A stretch of 33,473 nt of DNA from NCBI RefSeq assembly GCF_009911695.1, contig NZ_QWKK01000019.1, forward strand, positions 1 to 33,473. Reading direction: 5' to 3'. Position numbers and translations under genes: made by a program. Below are positions 1 to 6,004 of the stretch, one piece after another. The stretch comes from Enterorhabdus sp. P55. GTDB taxonomy: Bacteria; Actinomycetota; Coriobacteriia; Coriobacteriales; Eggerthellaceae. Position 1 is the stretch's first letter; each line of letters begins with the position of its first letter. The notes below the pieces were generated by a model. That model was not told the origin of the DNA. It ran no database searches and was given only the letters and a program-made list of their open reading frames with translations.

Positions 1-131
1 TCCTCCTCCACGAACTCGGTCAGGTCGTCGAAGGTGAGCAGCATCGCGCCGGACTGCGAGGGGCTCGACTGCATGCGGCGACGGGGGCGCGACGCCTCAG
101 GCCCGCGCAACTCTTCCGAATCAGCAGCCAT
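1..131 (-). CDS. Partial hypothetical protein, 5' end only
   Basis: An open frame starts at an ATG at 131 and runs off the left edge, giving about 43 residues. The N-terminus is hydrophilic and Arg/Ser/Pro-rich, followed by a stretch ending LTFDDLTEFVEE. No signal peptide or membrane segment is visible and I do not recognise the family. It begins 38 bp after the loaP stop on the same strand, so it is probably cotranscribed and a LoaP target; genes after loaP are often polysaccharide or natural-product genes, but nothing here proves that. A purine-rich stretch (GGGAAAGG) lies about 20 nt before the ATG, which is far for a ribosome site, so a different start is possible. Confidence 0.5.
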   Translation of the reverse strand, partial: MAADSEELRGPEASRPRRRMQSSPSQSGAMLLTFDDLTEFVEE

Positions 132-169
132 GGTCGCGCTAAGCGCCAGAGCCTTTCCCTATTCCCTTG

Positions 170-724
170 TCAACCGGTCTTCTTGACAATCCCCAGTCCT
201 ACTTTTGCCTCTAGTGTTCTTCCGAACATCTCGATTTCCAGATACGCTAAGCGCTTATGACGGTTGATCTTTTTGATCCAGCCTTCGTGGTGCCGCAGCG
301 GCCCCTTGGTGATGCGAACCTGATCGCCCTCGATGACGCCCTCGGACATCTCGATCACCCGATCGCCGCTCTCGGTGAAGGCAGCTATCCAGTCGATCTC
401 CTCGGGTGCAAGCGGCAAGAACGCATCGCCGCTGGCCAGAAGCTTGGTGAAGGCCGGCACCTTGCGAAGCTCGGCCTCAAGCGCGTCGATGTCGTCAGTC
501 ACCACAATCACGTACCCGGGAAACAGCTTGGCGGTGCACAGCCGCCATTCGCCGCGGAAGCTTTTCATCAGCTCATAGCGGGGCACGAAGCACTCCTCGA
601 GAGCCCCCTCGTCGACAAAGCGACGAATCATCGCCTCGGCGTTGGCCTCACGGCCGGCGGCCACCTGCACGACATACCACACATCAATCACGTCCTTCGC
701 GATGCGCAGGGTATGCGTTGCCAT
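170..724 (-). CDS. loaP: Transcription antiterminator LoaP (specialised NusG paralog)
   Basis: Predicted 184-residue NusG-family protein. Residues about 14-110 form the NGN domain (WYVVQVAAGREANAEAMIRR at its start, LFPGYVIV in the middle). Residues about 125-175 form a KOW domain with GPLRHHEGWIKKINRHKR and FGRTLEAKVGLGIVKK. The EGxIxKINRHKR type of KOW is typical of LoaP rather than housekeeping NusG. LoaP proteins bind RNA polymerase and a leader RNA hairpin and let transcription pass terminators in long polysaccharide or natural-product operons. I chose ATG 724 over an in-frame TTG at 748 because only 724 has a purine-rich sequence (CGGGGC) at a usable distance. It is followed after 38 bp by the partial gene at the left edge. 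Function is family-based; the target operon lies outside the window. Confidence 0.85.
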   Translation of the reverse strand: MATHTLRIAKDVIDVWYVVQVAAGREANAEAMIRRFVDEGALEECFVPRYELMKSFRGEWRLCTAKLFPGYVIVVTDDIDALEAELRKVPAFTKLLASGDAFLPLAPEEIDWIAAFTESGDRVIEMSEGVIEGDQVRITKGPLRHHEGWIKKINRHKRLAYLEIEMFGRTLEAKVGLGIVKKTG

Positions 725-1069
725 CGGAGCACAGCCCCGTGGCTTCAAGCCGGCACGCCAGCGGCCGAGGAGGCACGTAGCCTCCCCTGCTGCCAGCGCA
801 AAGACGCCAAGGCGCCCGGCATGGCTTCGCCCCTTGCATCTGCAAGAAGAAATAAGCGCTCTTCATTCGCCTGAGCTCACGAAGCGCGCGCGTGGCGTCG
901 TCTTCGCTCCTTCGGGCTATGTTCGGGACAATCGTAACAATGACGCGATCTAGAGTAAACTCCAGCCGCGCCGAGCCTCCCCTGAAGGGGAATACGTGCA
1001 TCCCGTTGACCGGGCGCTCGCGAGCTGCGCGCCAAGGCGCAAAACAGCTGGTCGCAGGCGTCCAATACG
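725..1069 (-). promoter_or_regulatory. Long 5' leader of loaP, with hairpin
   Basis: If the promoter at 1070-1104 is correct, loaP has a leader of about 345 nt. It contains a perfect 6-bp hairpin (arms 769-774 and 780-785, loop ACGTA) about 45 nt before the ATG, and a second GC-rich stretch at 795-830. A minus-strand open frame crosses most of the leader (MHVFPFRGG onward, from about 1000) and overlaps the loaP start in another frame; I cannot tell whether it is translated. No known riboswitch class was recognised. Confidence 0.4.
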
Positions 1070-1104
1070 GGAGTAATGATAACACGTCGTCATGAGTGCG
1101 TCAG
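1070..1104 (-). promoter_or_regulatory. Candidate sigma70-type promoter of loaP
   Basis: On the minus strand a -35 CTGACG (1099-1104) is followed, after exactly 17 nt, by a -10 TATCAT (1076-1081). This is the best-formed two-box promoter in the window. A C10/G10 tract (1111-1120) lies 6 bp upstream of the -35 box. Confidence 0.5.
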
Positions 1105-1320
1105 GTGAGACCCCCCCCCCATGCCGTTTTTCCGATTTCAGAAGATCCTTCGACTGCTTTTATGGAACAACAGATGGAAAAGCCACCGTTATCAGGGGTT
1201 TTGCCCGCCACTCACCGACGCGGATACGAGCACCGAGCCATCGTTTACACACAGAATGCGCACAAACACGCACCCTGGGCACGTGACAGATGAAACCCCT
1301 GGTAAATGCCACCTTTCCCA
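1105..1320. other. Gene-free spacer between loaP promoter and abiE terminator
   Basis: No convincing gene on either strand; short open frames here are not protein-like. It holds the C10 tract (1111-1120). It also contains a distant inverted pair, TCAGGGGTTT near 1191 and AAACCCCTG near 1293, separated by about 90 bp, which may be chance. Base composition is lower in GC than the neighbouring core genes. Confidence 0.5.
1111..1120. repeat. C10 homopolymer tract
   Basis: Ten consecutive C on the plus strand, 6 bp upstream of the loaP -35 box (on the minus strand it reads G10). Length is in the range that slips in phase-variable loci. Confidence 0.9.
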
Positions 1321-1321
1321 C

Positions 1322-1357
1322 TTAGCAAAAGAGGGGCCACGCTCGGCGCGGCCCCTC
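1322..1357 (-). terminator. Intrinsic terminator of the abiE operon
   Basis: Arms GAGGGGCC (1331-1338) and GGCCCCTC (1350-1357) with an inner CGC/GCG extension form a strong hairpin. Read on the minus strand it is followed by TTTTGCTAAG. It lies 37 bp after the abiEii stop. Confidence 0.85.
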
Positions 1358-1393
1358 GACAGCCGTCACGTCAAGAGTCGATGCGGACAGGGC

Positions 1394-2299
1394 TTACTCC
1401 CAGCGCAGTCTCTCTGGGCTCCATACGCAACCGACGCAGTCCCCTGACAGAGCGGGGTCGAGACAGCGAGCCACCACGTCTCTCGCATACTCGACATCAA
1501 GACACTCCTTGGGCAGACGTGCTTCCTTCGCCAGCTTCCGATAGCCCTTGAGCAGCTCCTTGCGCCAGGCATCGGGAATAGAGAACGCATCCGGTATCGC
1601 GGCTCCCCGCAGGCGAAACTCAGAACACACCGCCCCACGCAGATAATCTCCGGCAAGCTCTTCGCTAAGAACGTATCTGACCAGATCCACGAGGTCCTTC
1701 ACACGACTCGATCGCGAGCCATTCGGACAGGGGAGCATCGTGGCAACCACCTTGTCGGCAACGGCATTCGCGACGGGAAATACCAGATAGCACGGTGTGT
1801 CGATCCCTTTAACAACAAGGCTGTTCACAGGATTCACCACATCAGGAGAGACAACGACCGCAGGATCCACCACAAGATCGATGACCACATGCGGGCGTAT
1901 TTCCTTCGTACCGCCCAGAACGGGGGTGAATCGAAGGCGCCTCCCGCTCCGATAGCCCTGTTCCTCCACAATCACTTCAAGGGATTCTAGCCGATAGGTC
2001 AGAAAATCGTCCAAATCCTTGCCGCCCAGCCTAACAAGCTCGTCAACAGCCTCTCCTATGTCATCGCCAGAATAGAAAATGTCCGTGTCCCTCGTCCGCC
2101 GGACATCTACCAGCCGAGCAAGCATCCCTCGGCCGCCTTTGAGGATGAAGCGCGGATCGTCCTCACTGAAGATACGCGAAAGGAAGCGATCGTGATAATA
2201 ATCGAGGAGGGCCTGATTGGTGTCTTGCGAAGAGGCCTTGGCGGCAGCCTTCACCGCCATCTCCATCGCATCGGGCGTTTTATAGCTACCATTTGCCAT
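1394..2299 (-). CDS. abiEii: AbiEii/AbiGii-type nucleotidyltransferase toxin
   Basis: Predicted 301-residue toxin of the type IV AbiE system, a DNA polymerase beta-fold nucleotidyltransferase. Key motifs are visible: KGG at residues 54-56, RTRDTDI at 68-74 (metal-binding Asp71 and Asp73), ADK at 181-183, and KDLVD at 201-205. Family members inhibit growth (GTP or tRNA nucleotidyl transfer has been shown for relatives) and cause abortive phage infection; the exact substrate here is unknown. I chose ATG 2299 because GGAGG lies 5 nt upstream; the TTG at 2311 would place that Shine-Dalgarno sequence inside the coding region. It follows the antitoxin gene by 40 bp on the same strand. GC content is visibly lower than in flanking core genes, suggesting transfer. 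Confidence 0.88.
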   Translation of the reverse strand: MANGSYKTPDAMEMAVKAAAKASSQDTNQALLDYYHDRFLSRIFSEDDPRFILKGGRGMLARLVDVRRTRDTDIFYSGDDIGEAVDELVRLGGKDLDDFLTYRLESLEVIVEEQGYRSGRRLRFTPVLGGTKEIRPHVVIDLVVDPAVVVSPDVVNPVNSLVVKGIDTPCYLVFPVANAVADKVVATMLPCPNGSRSSRVKDLVDLVRYVLSEELAGDYLRGAVCSEFRLRGAAIPDAFSIPDAWRKELLKGYRKLAKEARLPKECLDVEYARDVVARCLDPALSGDCVGCVWSPERLRWE

Positions 2300-2339
2300 A
2301 TGCCCCTCCAACCACGCCGCTCAATTAGGTTAGGCCATA

Positions 2340-3179
2340 TTAAAGTCTTTTCTTCCTCAATGCCAAGGACAAAACCCATTCATCGGACGAAAGTCTCTGG
2401 ATACACTCGGGGTTTGTCGGTGAATCTGGAGACTTGGCGTGACTTCTCGAATTGAGGTGGAGCGCCGGGATCCCCTCCTCTCCCCGTGAAGCTTGTAAGG
2501 CACTCAGGATCTGGCGGAACCTCTCTTTCTGAACATCGCCTGCATTCTTGCTCAGCAGCATGCAAGCAAAGGACTCTCCATCTTCGTACCCAGACCTTGT
2601 CGAAAGAGGGTTCAGAAGCACGGAAAGACGAGCCGTATCAAACTCATGCCCCTTTCGAGCAGCATCTTTCACCACCTGCCCAAGAAGGGTCGGATCCTCC
2701 CCCTCTCGAATCAAATCGGCAATGGTCTTTTCCACCGACGTTACTGGCAGCGAGTCAACGAAGGCGACATCCTGCGGCCCTACCTCTTCGAGAAGGCAGT
2801 GGATGTTGCCCCTGCGCGTCTGGCGTCGCTTGCTGACCGCAAACGAGAACGGCGTCGGATAAAAATCACCCAGATCATGAAGAAATGCCGCCGTGCGCCC
2901 CCGGACCACCGCATCAAACGGCTGCTCGGCCATTCTCTCGTATGCGGTTTTCTTCGGATAAAGCGATAGCCATGCGGCCTTCAAGTCAGCATGGCTCGCC
3001 TCATAGCCAGACGAGAATCGGTAGACACCGTAGTCAATCGATTCGACCAGGTCGCGTTTTACGAGGCGCGCTATTTGATTTCGCTGGATGCCGAGCTCCC
3101 GCGCTTGGGCAGCCGTAAAAAGCCCCCACTGAGAGGCGGCGAGACTTTGAAGTTCTTCTTTCCATGATGAGTTATTCAT
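2340..3179 (-). CDS. abiEi: AbiEi-type antitoxin and transcriptional autorepressor
   Basis: Predicted 279-residue protein. Residues 1-55 form the AbiEi N-terminal winged-helix domain (WGLFTAAQARELGIQRNQIARL, then a DYGVYRF wing), followed by the AbiEi C-terminal region (LSLYPKKTAYER, TAAFLHDLGDF, LPVTSVEKTIADLI). In type IV systems the antitoxin does not bind the toxin but opposes its effect, and it represses the operon. It sits just upstream of the toxin. Its ATG lies 6 nt after a TACAAT -10 box with no Shine-Dalgarno sequence, so the message may be leaderless. The first codons lie inside operator palindrome 1. The tail after about residue 225 is Ser/Arg-rich and less conserved-looking. Confidence 0.88.
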   Translation of the reverse strand: MNNSSWKEELQSLAASQWGLFTAAQARELGIQRNQIARLVKRDLVESIDYGVYRFSSGYEASHADLKAAWLSLYPKKTAYERMAEQPFDAVVRGRTAAFLHDLGDFYPTPFSFAVSKRRQTRRGNIHCLLEEVGPQDVAFVDSLPVTSVEKTIADLIREGEDPTLLGQVVKDAARKGHEFDTARLSVLLNPLSTRSGYEDGESFACMLLSKNAGDVQKERFRQILSALQASRGEEGIPALHLNSRSHAKSPDSPTNPECIQRLSSDEWVLSLALRKKRL

Positions 3180-3224
3180 GCTGCGATTGTATACGATTTT
3201 GTATACAATCGCAGCATGAATAAC
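3171..3224. promoter_or_regulatory. AbiE operator palindrome 1
   Basis: Perfect inverted repeat: 24-bp arms at 3171-3194 and 3201-3224 separated by a 6-bp spacer GATTTT. The core half-site is GCTGCGATTGTATAC. It covers the start codon and first two further codons of abiEi and its -10 box, as expected for autorepression. Arms were checked base by base. Confidence 0.9.
3180..3191 (-). promoter_or_regulatory. -10 box of the abiE operon
   Basis: TACAAT (3186-3191 on the minus strand) ends 6 nt before the abiEi ATG, so the predicted start of transcription is at or next to the A of the ATG. No clear -35 box. It lies wholly inside palindrome 1. Confidence 0.5.
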
Positions 3225-3245
3225 AAAATGAGAACTACTGACTAA
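3216..3245 (+). other. Mirror mini-ORF created by palindrome 1
   Basis: Because palindrome 1 includes the abiEi start, the plus strand carries the same TATACAAT box, 6-nt gap and ATG-AAT-AAC, then continues to a stop: MNNKMRTTD, nine codons. It has no Shine-Dalgarno site. Probably only a by-product of the symmetry, but it implies a possible divergent transcript. Confidence 0.25.
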
Positions 3246-3251
3246 AACAAA

Positions 3252-3293
3252 ATAGCTGCGTTTGTATACGCATCCGTATACAAACGCAGCTAT
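3252..3293. promoter_or_regulatory. AbiE operator palindrome 2
   Basis: Perfect inverted repeat with 19-bp arms (3252-3270 and 3275-3293) and spacer CATC. Its half-site GCTGCGTTTGTATACG is almost the same as that of palindrome 1 (one change in the shared core). Two inverted repeats are also what the characterised streptococcal AbiEi binds. It lies between the abiE start and the next gene upstream. Confidence 0.85.
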
Positions 3294-3320
3294 CAGAAAG
3301 CTACTGTTTCTCGCGCTCCC

Positions 3321-4577
3321 CTACCGTCGAGAGCGTTTGGGCGTAGCGGCCTTGAGGCGCTCCATGGACGTCTTGGACTCGCTCGCCCTGTGGGAGCGGC
3401 TCGTACGCGCGCCACGGCCGCCACGGCCGCCAGCCGGGGCTGGGGGCTGCACCATCACGAAGCCCAGCACCTTGGCGGACGCGATGTCCAGCTGATTGGC
3501 CACCTCGGCCAACTCGGCCGTAGGCGTCTCGAACTCAGCCAGGGCCAGTACCGTGTTGCCCACTGCATGCGCGATGTAGGCGAAGTCCGCATGGTTAGCC
3601 GGATCGGACGTGTTCACCACCACCAGGCTGTAATGCTCCTTCGCCTCGGCGACGAACTTCTCGAAGGCCGAGGAGCCCAGCATGGTCACCGGGTTCACGA
3701 GCGGGCTGCCGGCGGGCAGGTAGTCCACCGACGGCGCGAAGGGGATAACGCACGCGTCCAGCTTGGCTCGCTTCGACACGACGTCCGCCAGACCCACAGC
3801 ACGGCGTCCGCCCTGGTCGCCACGCATGGCGTCAAGCGCGCCCTCGGCCAGGTCGCCCTCGATGAGCAGCGTCTTCACCTTCGCCTGGCTGGCCGCCTGG
3901 GCCAGCTCCAAGCACGCGAGCACCGAATTGCGCGTACCGCCCACTGGCACCACGCACAGCGCGCGCTCGCCCTCGCCAGCAAAGCGGATGTTGGCCAGGA
4001 ACGCCTCGCGCGCGTGTTCCGGCGTGGGGAACGGCAGATCGCCCAGCTGGCGAATCTTGAGCCCCTCCTCCACCTCCGCGGCGCTGTGCACGGGAGCACG
4101 GCGCATATCCATCAGCACGACGATGCACACCGCCACGAACAAACCGGCCAAGAAGGCCACGGCCGAGTACTTCACCAGGCTTGGCGACACGTCAACCGCC
4201 GCGCTGGCGTTGGCCACCTGCACCTGCACGTTAGGATAGAGCGTAGCGGCCTGCGTCTTGAGGTTGCCGGCCACCTCGTTGACCGTGTTGACGCAGCTCT
4301 GGCCGTTCACATCCTCAGCCGTGATGGCGACGGTCTTGTTGGTGGTGTTGGCCTTGGCCGTGACCTCGAGCTTGCCGGAGCTCTTCTCCTTGGCCAGGCC
4401 CTCGGCCACGCCGCCGATGCCGCCCGGCTCACCCGACACCGACACGTTCGCCGTCGCGGAATACGTCTTGGGCATGACGACCAGCACCACGGCGCACACG
4501 AGCATGCACGCGACGGGCAGCGCCACGACCATCTTCCAGTTGCGCTTCAGCAGTTTCAGCAGATCCATCAGGGTCAT
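3321..4577 (-). CDS. Wzz/BY-kinase-like polysaccharide protein, degenerate P-loop
   Basis: Predicted 418-residue membrane protein. Residue numbers count from the Met at 4577. It has the Wzz layout: a cytosolic helix (MTLMDLLKLLKRNWK), TM1 about 16-35, an outer loop, TM2 about 137-158, then a cytosolic domain like CpsD/Wzc tyrosine kinases. The Walker A position reads PVGGTRNSV (about 211-219) and lacks the Gly-Lys-Ser/Thr; Walker A' is TLLIEGD and the Walker B region is LVVVNTSDP, without the usual Asp-Thr-Pro-Pro. The C-terminus is Arg/Ser/Gly-rich with no Tyr cluster. It is therefore probably not a kinase but a scaffold for chain-length control. Start 4577 has AAGG 8 nt upstream; ATG 4637 is an alternative, but a TATACT box just upstream makes it less likely. 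Confidence 0.75.
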   Translation of the reverse strand: MTLMDLLKLLKRNWKMVVALPVACMLVCAVVLVVMPKTYSATANVSVSGEPGGIGGVAEGLAKEKSSGKLEVTAKANTTNKTVAITAEDVNGQSCVNTVNEVAGNLKTQAATLYPNVQVQVANASAAVDVSPSLVKYSAVAFLAGLFVAVCIVVLMDMRRAPVHSAAEVEEGLKIRQLGDLPFPTPEHAREAFLANIRFAGEGERALCVVPVGGTRNSVLACLELAQAASQAKVKTLLIEGDLAEGALDAMRGDQGGRRAVGLADVVSKRAKLDACVIPFAPSVDYLPAGSPLVNPVTMLGSSAFEKFVAEAKEHYSLVVVNTSDPANHADFAYIAHAVGNTVLALAEFETPTAELAEVANQLDIASAKVLGFVMVQPPAPAGGRGGRGARTSRSHRASESKTSMERLKAATPKRSRR

Positions 4578-4650
4578 GAGTCCAGCCTTGCCTTCGGCTC
4601 CGACGGGCGGAGGTTCTGTCAACGACACACGCCGCATTGGACGGCGTACA

Positions 4651-4663
4651 GCCTTTCAGTATA
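4651..4663 (-). promoter_or_regulatory. Candidate -10 of the Wzz-like gene
   Basis: TATACT on the minus strand (4658-4663), within the 157-bp gap after the SanA-like gene. No clear -35 box. Predicted start near 4651, which leaves about 74 nt before ATG 4577. Confidence 0.35.
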
Positions 4664-4734
4664 AAGCAAAGCCCCCGCGTAGCCGCCGTCATTCATGGCG
4701 TCCACATGGGCGATTAGATCGGATCGGAACAGCG

Positions 4735-5427
4735 TCAGGTCAAGTCGCCGGAATCGGCAAGGTTGACGGGCGCAGCGTCATGAGCGGACTCCACGGGAAC
4801 CTGAAGAAGGGTGTTGAAGAAGTCCTTGGTGCGAGCGACGGCCTCACGCAAGCTGTACATGCGCTGATTGTCGTAGGCGCCGTGATCGCTGGCCACGCCG
4901 CGCGTCTCCATGCCCAGGCCCTGGGCGGCGAACATGGCACGGTACAGGTGGTACGCCTGGGTGGTCACGATGATGCGCTCGGCGCCGAACACATGGCGCG
5001 CACGGTACATCGACTCGTAGGTGGAATAGCCCGCGTGATCCTCGTAGACGTCCTCGCTCGGCACGCCAAGCGCCACGCAGTAGGCCTTCATGGCCGCCGA
5101 CTCGTTGTAGTGGGACGTGCGGTTGTCGCCACTCACGATGATGGCGCCAGTCGCCCCCGAGCGATAGAGGGAGACGGCCGTCTCCAGGCGATCCTGCAGG
5201 ATGTCGGATGGCGTCCCGTCGGGCTTCACCGACGCACCCAGAACCACCACGGCATCGGCGTCAAAGTCAGCCAGATCGGAGACGGTGTGCACGTTGTCGC
5301 GCGTAGACATCACCGTGATGAGGTTGGCCCCACCGACGATAAGGAGCGCCGCCAGCAGGCAGCCCACGACCACCCTCAGGGCAATGCCCAGGAGGCGGCG
5401 CACGGGGCCTTTGGAACGGCGGGACAT
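4735..5427 (-). CDS. SanA/ElyC/YdcF family (DUF218) membrane-anchored protein
   Basis: Predicted 230-residue protein. One N-terminal membrane segment (about 12-35, LLGIALRVVVGCLLAALLIV) follows an Arg/Lys-rich cytosolic end, so the rest should face outside. The DUF218 domain shows VVLGASVKPDGTPSDILQDR, then IIVSGDN, then ESAAMKAYCVALGVP and TTQAYHLYRA, the usual signature. Members such as SanA and ElyC affect envelope integrity and vancomycin entry, but the biochemical activity is not settled. ATG 5427 is chosen over GTG 5439 because the AAGGA sequence lies immediately before the GTG and about 13 nt before the ATG. It has its own extended -10 promoter. The next gene downstream is the Wzz-like gene, which fits envelope work. 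Confidence 0.82.
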   Translation of the reverse strand: MSRRSKGPVRRLLGIALRVVVGCLLAALLIVGGANLITVMSTRDNVHTVSDLADFDADAVVVLGASVKPDGTPSDILQDRLETAVSLYRSGATGAIIVSGDNRTSHYNESAAMKAYCVALGVPSEDVYEDHAGYSTYESMYRARHVFGAERIIVTTQAYHLYRAMFAAQGLGMETRGVASDHGAYDNQRMYSLREAVARTKDFFNTLLQVPVESAHDAAPVNLADSGDLT

Positions 5428-5467
5428 GGGCGGCAGCACTTCCTTGAGATTCGGGTGCGGGTAAGGT

Positions 5468-5483
5468 GCGATCGATCATAGCA
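5468..5483 (-). promoter_or_regulatory. Extended -10 promoter of the SanA-like gene
   Basis: TGCTATGAT on the minus strand (5475-5483) matches an extended -10 (TGn-TATGAT). Predicted start near 5468, giving a leader of about 41 nt. A hairpin lies directly upstream. Confidence 0.5.
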
Positions 5484-5510
5484 GAGGCCCTCGCGGCATG
5501 CAGGGGCCTC
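5484..5510. terminator. Hairpin upstream of the SanA-like promoter
   Basis: Arms GAGGCCC (5484-5490) and GGGCCTC (5504-5510) with a 13-nt loop. On the minus strand it is not followed by a T-run but by the extended -10. It could end read-through from upstream; weak. Confidence 0.3.
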
Positions 5511-5562
5511 CGAGGGGTTTCAGACGATGGACATAGAGCCGGGCGCGAAAACGCCTTCTGCG

Positions 5563-5724
5563 TGGCAAGCGATGACGGGTCTGCAACTTTTCCTGGGGTT
5601 AAACGGCGGGCTGCCTGAGCAGGCGTAGGCGTTTGCCCTGGTCAGACTCTGTTGAATCCGCTGGGTTTTCCCGCAGTCGGCGAAAAGGGCCGAAAAAATG
5701 TTGCAGACCCGTCATCGCTTGCCA
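5563..5724. repeat. 162-bp element with perfect 25-bp inverted ends
   Basis: The 25 bases at 5563-5587 are the exact reverse complement of 5700-5724 (core GGCAAGCGATGACGGGTC). The ends flank a 112-bp middle that carries smaller stems, for example GCCTG/CAGGC. Just inside the ends are T4 and A6 runs. No open frame or clear target-site duplication. It could be a miniature inverted-repeat element, a dispersed intergenic repeat or a structured RNA. Confidence 0.8.
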
Positions 5725-5746
5725 AAAAAAGGCAGGATTCTCTGCC
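5724..5746 (-). terminator. Intrinsic terminator downstream of leuS
   Basis: On the minus strand GGCAG-AGAATC-CTGCC (5731-5746) is followed by seven T (5724-5730). It lies about 260 nt after the leuS stop and directly abuts the 162-bp inverted-repeat element. Confidence 0.75.
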
Positions 5747-5951
5747 GGGCATGGGGAGGCGCCGGCAAGCGGGGGGGTCGGAACGCCGGGGGCCGGGAGT
5801 CGAGGGGCGGGACCGGGGCGGGACGACGGGAGCGCCAACAAACGGGAGACGCCGACGACAAGTGAGGAGCGCCGGGGCCAGGGTGGGGGCGGGACGCCGG
5901 CGCCGTCGACAGGGACGCCAGCGGCAAACGCGCACAGGGCCCCCCATAGCA
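5747..5951. other. GC-rich low-complexity spacer
   Basis: About 200 bp of very GC-rich, G-biased (plus strand) sequence without a credible gene; includes a G7 run near 5780. Open frames here are Arg/Pro/Gly-rich noise. Confidence 0.6.
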
Positions 5952-5979
5952 GTGGGCGCCCGCAAAAGCGGACGCCCAC
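5952..5979. terminator. Strong hairpin 25 bp after leuS
   Basis: GTGGGCG (5952-5958) pairs with CGCCCAC (5973-5979), with inner CCGC/GCGG around an AAAA loop. No T-run follows on the minus strand, so it may be a 3'-end stabilising stem rather than a terminator. Confidence 0.45.
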
Positions 5980-6004
5980 GCAAGCGAAGACCCTTCGCGC
6001 CGCC

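Noticed and set aside
780-850. c-di-GMP or cobalamin riboswitch in the loaP leader
   Set aside because: The stem loops and conserved core bases of these classes could not be placed.
684-1085. Minus-strand frame of 133 codons overlapping the loaP start
   Set aside because: Its end overlaps loaP in another frame, no ribosome site is seen and the last third is Arg/Cys/Pro-rich. Kept only as a note on the leader.
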